From an uncultured Caryophanales bacterium (GTDB taxonomy: Bacteria; Bacillota_I; Bacilli_A; RF39; UBA660), in NCBI GenBank assembly GCA_946412015.1, contig CAMKGA010000016.1, positions 1 to 37,590 on the forward strand: 37,590 bases of DNA, given 5' to 3'. Numbering within the stretch: position 1 is the first letter of the stretch; each line of letters opens with the position of its first letter. A program made the position numbers and the translations under genes. A model generated the notes under the pieces. That model was not told the DNA's origin and did no database searches. It saw nothing but the letters and a program-made list of their open reading frames with translations. Of the stretch, positions 25,649 through 33,842 are shown one piece after another.

Positions 25649-26432
25649 CTTTGATAGAATTAATAATTACACTATAATCTTTCATACATTCTATATATTT
25701 ATTTTCATCATTTTTTGAAATTTCATATGTAAATAAATATAGCCCATTATTATCAGTAATATAATAATAAATATCTCTATATTCACTTTTTAAAACAAAG
25801 TATTTCCATTTAATAGAATTTAACTCTATGCTTTTTAAATCAGTTTTATTATAATATTTATTTTCTTTTTTTAATTGTTTAACAAGTTTTTTTATATTAT
25901 TATAATTTTTAACTTTATAAAAAGAAAACTCACAAGCATTAGAATAAATATCATCTATCTTATTTACATATTTAAAATAATAACTATCTTCTCTTTTAAA
26001 ATTATCAGTAATAGTAATATCAAATATTTTATCTATATTTACATCACTATCATAATATATGTAATTTTTATATTCTATATCACTTACTATTGTAAGTATA
26101 CTTATAAAAGTAAAAAACAGTATATATATAATAGTAATAATTCTAAGTATATTTACACTAAATAATGGTTTATTACTTTTTCTTTTTTTCTTATTAATAT
26201 AATAAGCATAAATTTTATTAGTAAAAAAGCCATATAAAATGTGAAATAGTATAATTAAAATAAAACTAAATACATAATTTGAAATTAATAATATAAATAT
26301 TTCTATAACAAAAGCAAGAAATCCATATAAAAACATCCTACAATAATACATATATAAATGCCCAAAGATAAATGCATATATATTAAATTTTTTATTTATA
26401 ATTTTATTAAAACTTTTATCTATTTTTATCAT
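25638..26432 (-). CDS. DUF2628-like membrane protein
   Basis: A 264-residue protein with about four membrane helices in the first 125 residues and a hydrophilic C-terminal domain of about 130 residues. The block FNIYAFIFGHLYMYYCRMFLYG resembles the conserved segment of DUF2628-type small membrane proteins (FxFGPFYLFYRKMY). The C-terminal half (SDIEYKNYIYY to the end) is Lys/Tyr/Asn-rich and probably extracytoplasmic. I start at MIKIDKSFN (26432) with AAGGA eight bases upstream; a longer frame lacks a ribosome site and would overlap the promoter. Function unknown; the family assignment is tentative. Confidence 0.6.
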   Translation of the reverse strand: MIKIDKSFNKIINKKFNIYAFIFGHLYMYYCRMFLYGFLAFVIEIFILLISNYVFSFILIILFHILYGFFTNKIYAYYINKKKRKSNKPLFSVNILRIITIIYILFFTFISILTIVSDIEYKNYIYYDSDVNIDKIFDITITDNFKREDSYYFKYVNKIDDIYSNACEFSFYKVKNYNNIKKLVKQLKKENKYYNKTDLKSIELNSIKWKYFVLKSEYRDIYYYITDNNGLYLFTYEISKNDENKYIECMKDYSVIINSIKVKR

Positions 26433-26462
26433 AAAACCATTCCTTAATATCTTTATAAATAA

Positions 26463-26491
26463 ATTATAAAATACAAAAAGTAAAAATGCAA
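26463..26491 (-). promoter_or_regulatory. promoter of the DUF2628-like gene
   Basis: Minus-strand TTGCAT (26486-26491), 17 bases, TATAAT (26463-26468). The -35 lies in the loop and 3' arm of the exporter terminator. Confidence 0.6.
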
Positions 26492-26506
26492 ATGACATTT
26501 TTACTT
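26474..26506 (-). terminator. terminator of the MMPL exporter gene
   Basis: AAGTAAAAATG and CATTTTTACTT form an 11-bp stem with loop TCATTTG, followed by T-rich sequence. It spans the stop codon. Confidence 0.85.
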
Positions 26507-28132
26507 TATAACTATAATAAACTTAGTAGTACCAAAAGTACTATCATCTTTACCACTATAAGATTGATAATCGTTACTTAATTTAACAAGAGTATTAACT
26601 ATATCAACTTTACTAATTAAATTTGTATTTACAAATATAGATAATTTTTTTATACCTGTATCATTAAATGTCTTTGTACCATTGTACATACTATTTGTAC
26701 CATTTTTTAATGTATCTATACCATTTACAAGTTGTAATGAGCCATCACTAAGTTTACTCATACCATTTGATAACAGTTCAAGATTTTTAGATAATTCATT
26801 TAATGAAATAATTGTTTTTTCTGTAGCCTTACTTTTTACATTGTTTGCAACCATTGGTGCAACAGATTCAGATACATTTTCTGCAACACTTTTTGCAACA
26901 TTTGATGCAGTTGATACTGCAACTTTATAAGCAGTATCTTCAAGTGCTGTAACAACTGGTTTATATGTATTATATAAAGTACAAACTTGCTTATATTCAT
27001 CAGGTATATCAGTTTGATTAGTACATAAATATAATAATTGCTCATTCACTTCAACCTTAGTTACTACCTCATTCATTTGATTATATGAATCATTACTCTT
27101 TAAACCAGCAACTGCTTGTTTACCTATTTGATCTAAAACATCCTCTGGTAGTTCTGCATTTAAAACAGCTTGATTTTTAATCATATTAATTGTATCACTA
27201 TCTAATGCATCACTCTTATCATTTTCAAGATTAGTAATAGATTCATTAATAGCATTTTTTATCTTATTTGTTCCATCTAGTGCCGTATTTATTCCACTAT
27301 TAAGTTCTGCTGCTCCAGATTTTAATTTATCAACGCCGTTATTTAATTCATTTGCACCATTAACTAACATATTAGCTGCATTTTCTAGTGAATTAATATC
27401 CTCTTTTATACTAGAAATATTTCCAATTTTAGATATATCATTGTTATCTAATAATTTAGATGTTAAGGCTACATAAATAGCTTCTTTACTAAATTTAGTA
27501 GTGTCATATTCTAATCTTACTGTATCTAAATCTATTTCATTCATATCAAGTGATTCAGTTATTCCTGGTGATGAGAGTGCAACTATCATGCTTTTAGTAC
27601 CATTATTTATAACTTTACCATTACTTACTTTTATATTTGTATTATATTTACTATCTAAATTTAACTCACTAATTACTACAAATGGTGTATAAAATGTATG
27701 CCCATTTATTTCTTGCTTTAAATTATTCTTATAATTAATAGTAATTTCTACATGTCCTTTTTTACCTTTTATATCTTTAGCTTTAACAAACTTACCATCT
27801 AGTTTATAATTAACATCTAAAGATATTGGTAAATTATCACTTGCCTTACCTTGATAATATATATCATTTCCATTAGCTTTCCAATTAATATTTTTACCAT
27901 TTAAACTAAATGATTCATTTCCATTTAAGTTTTTAATATCAGTTAAAGTTGTTACATCACTAATTTCATCTAATTTTTCATCATTAATTAAATGTTCAAC
28001 AGCAAGCACACTTTTTACTTTACCGCTACTAGACATCTTGGTATAAACAGTCTCTTCTTTGCTTAAACCCTTAACTAAATATGGATTTATAAGTAATAAA
28101 CCAAGAAAAATTATAGCTAGTTTCTTTTTCAT
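26501..28132 (-). CDS. possible separate product: Pip-like secreted protein from an internal start
   Basis: Inside the exporter gene, an in-frame ATG at 28132 is preceded by AAAGGAGGAG (28138-28147) with AAGGAGG seven bases from the ATG, as good as any ribosome site in the window. The encoded start MKKKLAIIFLGLLLINPYLV is a textbook Sec signal peptide. The product would be 543 residues with the heptad-repeat domain. In the long reading the same bases encode FKGGDN. Either two proteins are made from one frame, or a stop was lost and two genes fused recently. Confidence 0.55.
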   Translation of the reverse strand: MKKKLAIIFLGLLLINPYLVKGLSKEETVYTKMSSSGKVKSVLAVEHLINDEKLDEISDVTTLTDIKNLNGNESFSLNGKNINWKANGNDIYYQGKASDNLPISLDVNYKLDGKFVKAKDIKGKKGHVEITINYKNNLKQEINGHTFYTPFVVISELNLDSKYNTNIKVSNGKVINNGTKSMIVALSSPGITESLDMNEIDLDTVRLEYDTTKFSKEAIYVALTSKLLDNNDISKIGNISSIKEDINSLENAANMLVNGANELNNGVDKLKSGAAELNSGINTALDGTNKIKNAINESITNLENDKSDALDSDTINMIKNQAVLNAELPEDVLDQIGKQAVAGLKSNDSYNQMNEVVTKVEVNEQLLYLCTNQTDIPDEYKQVCTLYNTYKPVVTALEDTAYKVAVSTASNVAKSVAENVSESVAPMVANNVKSKATEKTIISLNELSKNLELLSNGMSKLSDGSLQLVNGIDTLKNGTNSMYNGTKTFNDTGIKKLSIFVNTNLISKVDIVNTLVKLSNDYQSYSGKDDSTFGTTKFIIVIK

Positions 28133-30199
28133 ATTATCTCCTCCTTTAAAACCTAAACTTGTTTTTACAATTAACTTATCAAATATTAATAATATAGATG
28201 GCAGTACACATATTACAACTATCATACTAATTATAGCTCCACGTGATATTAGTGTACAAAGTGTTCCTATCATATCTATTTTTGATATTAAACCAACTCC
28301 AATAGTAGCCGCAAAGAAACACATACCGCTTACAAATATTGAGCTTACTGAATTATCTAGTGCAATACTTACAGCATCACGTTTTGATAATCCTTTTTTT
28401 CTTTCTTCTAAATACTTAGTTGTCATAAGTATTGCATAGTCAATTGTTGCACCTAATTGGATTGTACCTATAACAACTGATGCAATAAATGGTATTTTAC
28501 TGCCCATTAAATAAGGAATTCCCATATTTACAAATATAGCAAACTCAATTGCAATAACAAGCAATACTGGAAGTGATATTGATTTAGTTACAATAAGCAT
28601 TAATATAAATATAACTAAAATCGATGTATAATTTACATTATGAAAATCTTGATCTGTTATTGATACTAAATCCCTCATAAGAGGTCCTTCACCAGCTACA
28701 ATTGCTCCCTTATCATATTTACCAACTATTTTATTAATTTCTTTAATTTGATTATTTAATTTATTGGTTGCAATATCATAACTAGAATTAACAAGTATTA
28801 ATTTATAATCTTTAGATTCATATATACTCTTTATATCATTGCTTAATATATCTTCACTAATTCCTAAATTACTTAATTTACTTGGACTTAATACTAAATC
28901 AACTCCATCTAATTTTTCAATCTCAGATACCATTTTATTTAATTTATAATTTTCCATATCTGATGATGATAAAATCATGGTTTGTGATACTATACCATAG
29001 TCATCTTTTAATTTTTTAGTAGCCTTTTTGAATCCATAACTATCTGGTATTGATTCATCTAACTTGTAATAAACATTTGTCTTTGTTTGAAATATATAAA
29101 ATGGAACTAATAAAAGTATAAATATCATAAATACAACAATATAATGCTTCATTACAAACTTTTTTATTAAAGTAAACTTTGGCGTTAAAACTTTATGTGT
29201 AGTTTTGTCAATATATTTATCAAACACAAGTAAGAGGGCTGGAAATAAAGTAATAACACATATTAACCCAAATAATACTCCTTTAGCCATTACAATACCA
29301 ATATCCATACCAAGTGTAAGTTTCATTGTACAAAGCGCTAAAAAACCAGCAATTGTTGTTAAAGAACTACCAAATACTGATGTTAATGTATCAACAATAG
29401 CATGACTCATAGCTTCATTTTTATTTTTATATTCTTTTTTTGCTGATTCATATTTATGATATAAGAATATTGAAAAATCTGTAGTTACACCAAGTTGTAA
29501 AACCGATGATATTGCTTTTGTAATATAGCTTATATCACCTAAAAATATATTGGTACCCATATTAAACAATATAGCAACTCCTATATTAGCAATAAGTAAA
29601 AATGGTACTAAATATGAATCTAGAAATATCATTAAAACTATAATGCAAAGCACTACTGCAATAGCAACATATAAAGCCATTTCACTGTTGAATAATTCTT
29701 GAGTATCCAGTACCATCGCACTCATGCCACCTACTTCTGCACTATCTTTAGTAATACTTCTAATCTTACTAACAGCATTTAATGTATTATCATCACTAGT
29801 TGAATCCTTAAATGTAATAAGTATTAAACTAGAATCTTTTTTAGCAACCTTACTTGAAATTTCAGCAGGTAAAAATTCGAGTGGAATACTTGTTCCAGTT
29901 ATATCATTTATACTGATAACTTTATCAACGCCTTTTACTTTTTTTATCTTATTTTCTAACTTTAATATATTTTTAGCAGGCATCTTATCTACCACTGTAA
30001 CAGAAAATGCCCCCATATTAAAATCATCTGTTAAAATTTTTTGACCTTTCAATGTTTCAATATCGTCAGGTAAATAAACTAAAATATTGTAATTAACTTT
30101 GGTCTTATACATTCCAATTGCAGCTGGAATTAATAATAACAAAGTAAGTATTACAATAAATAATTTATGTTTACAAATTAAATCTGCTATTTTTTTCAT
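26501..30199 (-). CDS. MMPL/RND-type exporter fused in frame to a Pip/YhgE-like heptad-repeat domain
   Basis: One open frame of 1232 residues. Residues 1-about 685 are a full MMPL/RND unit: two repeats, each with a leading helix, an extracellular loop domain and a block of about five helices (GVTTDFSIFLYHKYE; GATIDYAILMTTKYLEE). Such proteins export lipids or small hydrophobic compounds. From residue 690 the sequence begins like a new secreted protein and continues into an extracellular domain with heptad repeats (LENAANMLVNGANELNNGVD, LSDGSLQLVNGIDTLKNG) typical of Pip/YhgE/EsaA-type proteins. I start at the ATG at 30199, with GGTGA four bases upstream; a longer frame would cover the promoter. 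A TetR gene lies divergently beyond the peptidase gene. Confidence 0.85.
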   Translation of the reverse strand: MKKIADLICKHKLFIVILTLLLLIPAAIGMYKTKVNYNILVYLPDDIETLKGQKILTDDFNMGAFSVTVVDKMPAKNILKLENKIKKVKGVDKVISINDITGTSIPLEFLPAEISSKVAKKDSSLILITFKDSTSDDNTLNAVSKIRSITKDSAEVGGMSAMVLDTQELFNSEMALYVAIAVVLCIIVLMIFLDSYLVPFLLIANIGVAILFNMGTNIFLGDISYITKAISSVLQLGVTTDFSIFLYHKYESAKKEYKNKNEAMSHAIVDTLTSVFGSSLTTIAGFLALCTMKLTLGMDIGIVMAKGVLFGLICVITLFPALLLVFDKYIDKTTHKVLTPKFTLIKKFVMKHYIVVFMIFILLLVPFYIFQTKTNVYYKLDESIPDSYGFKKATKKLKDDYGIVSQTMILSSSDMENYKLNKMVSEIEKLDGVDLVLSPSKLSNLGISEDILSNDIKSIYESKDYKLILVNSSYDIATNKLNNQIKEINKIVGKYDKGAIVAGEGPLMRDLVSITDQDFHNVNYTSILVIFILMLIVTKSISLPVLLVIAIEFAIFVNMGIPYLMGSKIPFIASVVIGTIQLGATIDYAILMTTKYLEERKKGLSKRDAVSIALDNSVSSIFVSGMCFFAATIGVGLISKIDMIGTLCTLISRGAIISMIVVICVLPSILLIFDKLIVKTSLGFKGGDNMKKKLAIIFLGLLLINPYLVKGLSKEETVYTKMSSSGKVKSVLAVEHLINDEKLDEISDVTTLTDIKNLNGNESFSLNGKNINWKANGNDIYYQGKASDNLPISLDVNYKLDGKFVKAKDIKGKKGHVEITINYKNNLKQEINGHTFYTPFVVISELNLDSKYNTNIKVSNGKVINNGTKSMIVALSSPGITESLDMNEIDLDTVRLEYDTTKFSKEAIYVALTSKLLDNNDISKIGNISSIKEDINSLENAANMLVNGANELNNGVDKLKSGAAELNSGINTALDGTNKIKNAINESITNLENDKSDALDSDTINMIKNQAVLNAELPEDVLDQIGKQAVAGLKSNDSYNQMNEVVTKVEVNEQLLYLCTNQTDIPDEYKQVCTLYNTYKPVVTALEDTAYKVAVSTASNVAKSVAENVSESVAPMVANNVKSKATEKTIISLNELSKNLELLSNGMSKLSDGSLQLVNGIDTLKNGTNSMYNGTKTFNDTGIKKLSIFVNTNLISKVDIVNTLVKLSNDYQSYSGKDDSTFGTTKFIIVIK

Positions 30200-30218
30200 C
30201 ATTTCACCTCTATGCACA

Positions 30219-30247
30219 ATAATATCACAAAACTGACTATCAGTCAA
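30219..30247 (-). promoter_or_regulatory. exporter promoter
   Basis: Minus-strand TTGACT (30242-30247), 17 bases, TATTAT (30219-30224) with an extended -10 TG. Transcription would start near 30212, between the operator and the start codon. Confidence 0.8.
30234..30246. promoter_or_regulatory. palindromic operator over the exporter -35 box
   Basis: TGACT-ATC-AGTCA is a perfect 5-bp inverted repeat with a 3-base centre covering the -35 element. Size and position fit a TetR-family operator, with the TetR gene at 31029 as the obvious candidate. Confidence 0.65.
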
Positions 30248-30274
30248 TATGATACAAGTATATTATATTATATG

Positions 30275-30308
30275 AAAAAAAGTATTTAATATCACATCTA
30301 AATACTTT
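30275..30308 (-). terminator. terminator of the metallopeptidase gene
   Basis: AAAGTATTTA and TAAATACTTT form a 10-bp stem around a ten-base loop followed by T-rich sequence. It includes the stop codon and separates this gene from the exporter operator. Confidence 0.8.
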
Positions 30309-30939
30309 TACTATTACTAAATTCATCACAAATTTTTGATACCACCGTTTCATCAGATTTAAGAAGTGATAATATTTCCTCATAAGAATAATTCTCAAAA
30401 ATATAATTATATAAAAAACGATAATTTTCATAAGTAACAACTTTTTTACCAAATAATTCTTCTTTAGAAACATTTAAATCACAATCAGGATACTGATCAC
30501 TTAAATAAGTTGCAATTCCCTCTGTTATCCAAATCTTATCTGGATAATTATACCCTGTGAATATCGTATGACATATATGTACAAACTCATGTACTATACT
30601 ATTTATAAAATCAGTTAAAGTTGCATCTTTGTGATATTCAATCTTTTTTGTTTCAGCTAATGACAATTTATCAATATAACATATATCTTCATTCTTCTCA
30701 TTTCTAGCGTTTCCAATTGCCCAAAGAGGTAAATCATCATATCCTTCTAATTTACAAACCGTATCTTTAAACTTGTTTCTATCATTCCATATTCTAATTA
30801 TAACTTTTTTACTAATGTTATCAATTTGAAAAAATTTCATTACATTAAGCATCTTAAATCTTATAGCATCAATTATTTTTGTATCAATATTATCATTAGT
30901 ATATAAAATAACATTTTCAATAATTTTTATCTCTTTCAT
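30298..30939 (-). CDS. HEFVH metallopeptidase (gluzincin-like)
   Basis: A 213-residue soluble protein with the zinc motif HEFVH (H117, E118, H121) and a third-ligand candidate E140 in WITEGIATYLS, 19 residues on. This is the peptidase MA-like arrangement of gluzincins. No signal peptide is visible, so it would act in the cytoplasm. The N-terminal 100 residues are a mixed alpha/beta prodomain-like region. I start at the ATG at 30939, since GGTGAT lies four bases before it. It is separately terminated from the exporter and divergent from the TetR gene; its substrate is unknown. Confidence 0.75.
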   Translation of the reverse strand: MKEIKIIENVILYTNDNIDTKIIDAIRFKMLNVMKFFQIDNISKKVIIRIWNDRNKFKDTVCKLEGYDDLPLWAIGNARNEKNEDICYIDKLSLAETKKIEYHKDATLTDFINSIVHEFVHICHTIFTGYNYPDKIWITEGIATYLSDQYPDCDLNVSKEELFGKKVVTYENYRFLYNYIFENYSYEEILSLLKSDETVVSKICDEFSNSKSI

Positions 30940-30972
30940 CTTATCACCTATAATCATTTTACCATATTTTAA

Positions 30973-31001
30973 TTGACTTAAATATAAAATTGATATAAAA
31001 T
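30973..31001 (+). promoter_or_regulatory. TetR gene promoter
   Basis: TTGACT (30973-30978), 17 bases, TAAAAT (30996-31001), with an alternative TATAAA two bases earlier. A single TGACT half-site sits in the -35, but no full palindrome, so autoregulation is uncertain. Confidence 0.65.
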
Positions 31002-31028
31002 TTAGAAAAGGATTTAAAAGGTGATAAA

Positions 31029-31637
31029 ATGAGAAGTATTATAATCTCTAAAATTCAAGAGAAAAAAAGTGAAAAAGAAAATAAAATTCTAAAATCAGCA
31101 TATAAATTATTTACAGAAAAAGGAATAAATTCAACATCAATTCAAGATATTGTTGATGATGCTGGGATTGCTAAAGGAACATTCTATTTGTATTTTAAAG
31201 ACAAATATGACTTACAAAATAAATTAATTATTAAAAAATCACAAATGTTATTTCAAAATGCACTTAATAGTATTAACAAAAATGTAATTAAAAATTTTGA
31301 AGATCAAATTATATTTGTTATAGACTATATAATAGATATTGTATCAAAGGATAAAACTTTAATTAATTTTATTGAAAAGGATTTATCTCTAGGGATTTAT
31401 TCTGATGTAAATGAAATAATAAATAGTAATAAAATAGGTATTAAAGAAATATTTTTAAAAGGTTTAAAAGAACATAATATAAAACTTAAGAATCCTGATG
31501 TAACACTATTTATGATTATAGAATTAGCATCATCTACAATATTTACATCAATAACTAAAAATAAGCCCTTACCTATTAATCAATATAAACCATATTTATA
31601 TGATGCAATTAGAAGAATAATAAAAGAAAAGCAATGA
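31029..31637 (+). CDS. TetR family transcriptional regulator
   Basis: A 202-residue repressor. The N-terminal helix-turn-helix at about 36-57 (TSIQDIVDDAGIAKGTFYLY, then F) is a clear TetR DNA-reading head, preceded by ILKSAYKLFTEKG. The C-terminal helical ligand-binding domain is variable as usual. GGTGAT lies four bases before the ATG, and the gene ends with TGA. A perfect palindrome over the exporter -35 box 780 bases away, on the other side of the peptidase gene, is the best target candidate, so it probably represses the MMPL exporter and responds to a compound it exports. Confidence 0.9.
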   Translation: MRSIIISKIQEKKSEKENKILKSAYKLFTEKGINSTSIQDIVDDAGIAKGTFYLYFKDKYDLQNKLIIKKSQMLFQNALNSINKNVIKNFEDQIIFVIDYIIDIVSKDKTLINFIEKDLSLGIYSDVNEIINSNKIGIKEIFLKGLKEHNIKLKNPDVTLFMIIELASSTIFTSITKNKPLPINQYKPYLYDAIRRIIKEKQ

Positions 31638-31652
31638 AACTTTTCTTTTATT
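31619..31652. terminator. bidirectional terminator between tetR and the dockerin gene
   Basis: AATAAAAGAAAAG and CTTTTCTTTTATT form a 13-bp AT-rich stem with an eight-base loop that contains the tetR TGA. The stop of the convergent dockerin gene lies in the other arm. Confidence 0.7.
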
Positions 31653-33099
31653 TTATATCTTTTGAATTAATTTTTCCATCTTTGTTAACATCGGCAAGTA
31701 TCTTTTGTGTTGTATCAAATTCAATTAATTTAGAAACATACTTACTTATTAAATTAACATCAACTATAGTAACTGAGCCATCCATATCTACATCTCCAAG
31801 TTTGTATTTAGAAGCTATAGCTTTAGCAAGTGCATTAGCATCAGTATTATTTATATTAGAATCCTTATTATAATCAGCAAGTGTCATTTGATCAATTGTA
31901 AGTGTAGTCTTACCTAAGATATAATTTTCTATAATAGAAACATCATCACTAAGTATTCTACCATCCATATTGACATCACCAATTTTATATTTTTGATTTG
32001 TTCCTACCTTACCTCTTAATGTAACTGCATCTTCATTATCAATTTTACCATCTAAATTTATATCACATAGTTTTAATTGTACATCATTAACAGCAACAAT
32101 TCCATTTAAACCATTTTGTAACATAGCTAAATCATCAATATCTACTTTTCCATCTAAATTAATATCTCCATTTTGATAAAAACTTGAAACTTTATTTACT
32201 AATTCTGTAACATCAAACATATCTACTATTCCATCAGAATTAATATCAGCATTTTTAATCTGATCACTGTTTAAATCATATTTACCTTCAATGTATTTCT
32301 TTATTACTTTAACATCAATATCATTTACAACTTTATCGGAATTAACATCACCTAAAGAACTGTTGTTATTATCGATATTATTATTAATAAATTCATTTAT
32401 ATCATTTAAATCATTTATTTCAATTTTCCCATTTGAATTATAATCCGCAACTTGCATTTGAATCATAGAAAAATTAGTCTGCTTATTTAAATAACTAGAT
32501 AGTAAATCTACATCTTGTTTATCTATATTACCATCTAGATTTACATCTCCTCTTTTATAACTTGCACTTTTGGCATCAACTGTAATATCACTTACACATA
32601 TATTTCCTTTTAACTCATAATCTTTAGGACATACATATGAAGTACCAATTTTTGCTAAATATTCACTTCCGGTAGTATGACCATTAACATACAATCTTAT
32701 ATTTTCAGAATCACCTACACTAATTATTCCATCAGAGTTAACATCGGATGCAATTAACTGATTATCAGTAAGTTCGCTAGTTTTAGCTAAATAGTTATTT
32801 AAAAGTATTAAATCAGCATCACTTACAACACCATCTAAATTTACATCTCCTAATATAAGCGCAGCAGATGTATCAGATTTTATACATTTATTTAACTCCA
32901 GTGTATATGTAGAATCATCACAATAATAGAACGTTTCAACGACTGAATTTCCCATTATAGATTTAAAATCAAATCCATTAATTATAAGTACAACTACTAA
33001 AATTAAAACAACTAAAACCCCTGCTCCACCAATATATAACGGATATTTATTTTTACCATTATTAATACCACTAAAATTTTTTTTATTCTTTAAAGCCAT
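31648..33099 (-). CDS. membrane-anchored protein of six tandem dockerin-like modules
   Basis: A 483-residue protein: a basic cytoplasmic start, one membrane helix at about 20-42, a short segment with Cys pairs, then six dockerin type I modules. Each is two F-hand calcium loops of the form GDVNLDGxVxxxD and ADxNxDGxIxxxD. They begin near residues 83, 187, 249, 312, 373 and 434; the last stops right after its second loop. Dockerins normally bind cohesins and carry an enzyme; here no catalytic or cohesin domain is present. The protein faces outside and probably binds calcium. It could be a docking scaffold for a cohesin partner elsewhere or a structural surface rod. AAGGAG precedes the ATG; it is monocistronic. 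Confidence 0.85.
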   Translation of the reverse strand: MALKNKKNFSGINNGKNKYPLYIGGAGVLVVLILVVVLIINGFDFKSIMGNSVVETFYYCDDSTYTLELNKCIKSDTSAALILGDVNLDGVVSDADLILLNNYLAKTSELTDNQLIASDVNSDGIISVGDSENIRLYVNGHTTGSEYLAKIGTSYVCPKDYELKGNICVSDITVDAKSASYKRGDVNLDGNIDKQDVDLLSSYLNKQTNFSMIQMQVADYNSNGKIEINDLNDINEFINNNIDNNNSSLGDVNSDKVVNDIDVKVIKKYIEGKYDLNSDQIKNADINSDGIVDMFDVTELVNKVSSFYQNGDINLDGKVDIDDLAMLQNGLNGIVAVNDVQLKLCDINLDGKIDNEDAVTLRGKVGTNQKYKIGDVNMDGRILSDDVSIIENYILGKTTLTIDQMTLADYNKDSNINNTDANALAKAIASKYKLGDVDMDGSVTIVDVNLISKYVSKLIEFDTTQKILADVNKDGKINSKDIK

Positions 33100-33120
33100 A
33101 TTACAAATCTCCTTATTTTT

Positions 33121-33149
33121 ATTTTATAATAAAATAATATCAATGTCAA
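33121..33149 (-). promoter_or_regulatory. promoter of the dockerin gene
   Basis: Minus-strand TTGACA (33144-33149), 17 bases, TAAAAT (33121-33126). Confidence 0.75.
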
Positions 33150-33186
33150 TTAATATGAAAACTAAAATTTGATAAAATCACATTAT

Positions 33187-33215
33187 TTGACATAACTAAT
33201 ATATTATTTTATAAT
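33187..33215 (+). promoter_or_regulatory. consensus promoter of the YigZ-family gene
   Basis: Perfect TTGACA (33187-33192), 17 bases, perfect TATAAT (33210-33215). The expected start point falls only about ten bases before the ATG, next to the GGTGGTGA site, so the leader is extremely short. Confidence 0.85.
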
Positions 33216-33230
33216 TTTGGTGGTGAAAAT

Positions 33231-33815
33231 ATGTTTTCAATAAAAAATAATTTAGAAAATGAATTTATAATAAAAAAATCAAAATTTATAGGGAAAGCTT
33301 TCTTTGTAAATAATAAAGATGAAGCTTTAAATATATTAAATAATATAAAAGAAAAATATAATGATGCAACACATATTTGTTATTGTTATATAATTGATAA
33401 TATAATTAAATTTTCTGATGATAATGAACCTAGTAATACAGCTGGAATACCTATTTATAATGTTCTTAAAAATAATAATTTAAACCATGTATTAGCAATT
33501 GTAATAAGATATTTTGGTGGAGTAAAATTAGGTGCTGGAGGGCTTGTTAGAGCATATTCTAATTGTGTAAGTAGTCTTGTAAAAGATAATATTATAGAAA
33601 TAAAGAGTGGATATCGAGTTAAAATTCGATTTAATTATAGTAAAATAAAAGATGTTGAATATATATTAAAAAATTATAGTATTGTAAATAAAAATTATGA
33701 TGAAGATATTTCTATAACTTTTGATATAGATATCGATAGTTATGCCATTATAAAAAATGAATTAAAAAATATAATAAGTAATATAGAAATAATTGATAAC
33801 ATTTATATAAATTAA
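33231..33815 (+). CDS. yigZ: YigZ/IMPACT family protein
   Basis: A 194-residue protein of the YigZ/IMPACT family. The N-terminal domain carries FSDDNEPSNTAGIP (61-74) and the diagnostic RYFGGVKLGAGGLVRAY (93-109); the C-terminal domain is ferredoxin-like. The eukaryotic relative modulates the Gcn2 kinase; the bacterial function is not settled. It is divergent from the dockerin gene and convergent with tsf, sharing a terminator with the latter. Confidence 0.9.
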   Translation: MFSIKNNLENEFIIKKSKFIGKAFFVNNKDEALNILNNIKEKYNDATHICYCYIIDNIIKFSDDNEPSNTAGIPIYNVLKNNNLNHVLAIVIRYFGGVKLGAGGLVRAYSNCVSSLVKDNIIEIKSGYRVKIRFNYSKIKDVEYILKNYSIVNKNYDEDISITFDIDIDSYAIIKNELKNIISNIEIIDNIYIN

Positions 33816-33842
33816 AAAAAGTTAGATTTTCTAACTTTTTTA
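33814..33842. terminator. bidirectional terminator between the yigZ gene and tsf
   Basis: AAAAAAAGTTAGA and TCTAACTTTTTTT form a 13-bp stem with a three-base loop and A and T runs on the two sides. Confidence 0.85.

Noticed and set aside
25875-26165. Plus-strand Ile/Tyr-rich frame inside the DUF2628-like gene
   Set aside because: It is low-complexity translation of AT-rich antisense DNA without promoter or ribosome site.
30200-30247. Longer N-terminus of the exporter starting near 30247
   Set aside because: It would translate the promoter and operator. The ATG at 30199 has a GGTGA site at the spacing seen for other genes.
22910-31637. Mycoplasma-type genetic code (UGA as Trp)
   Set aside because: tetR and the phosphoesterase gene end at TGA in the expected places next to terminators, and Trp in EF-Tu is TGG.
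31648-33099. Repeated GATGT/CATCT-like DNA as a repeat array or CRISPR
   Set aside because: The periodicity is in the protein (dockerin calcium loops); units diverge at DNA level and there are no spacers.
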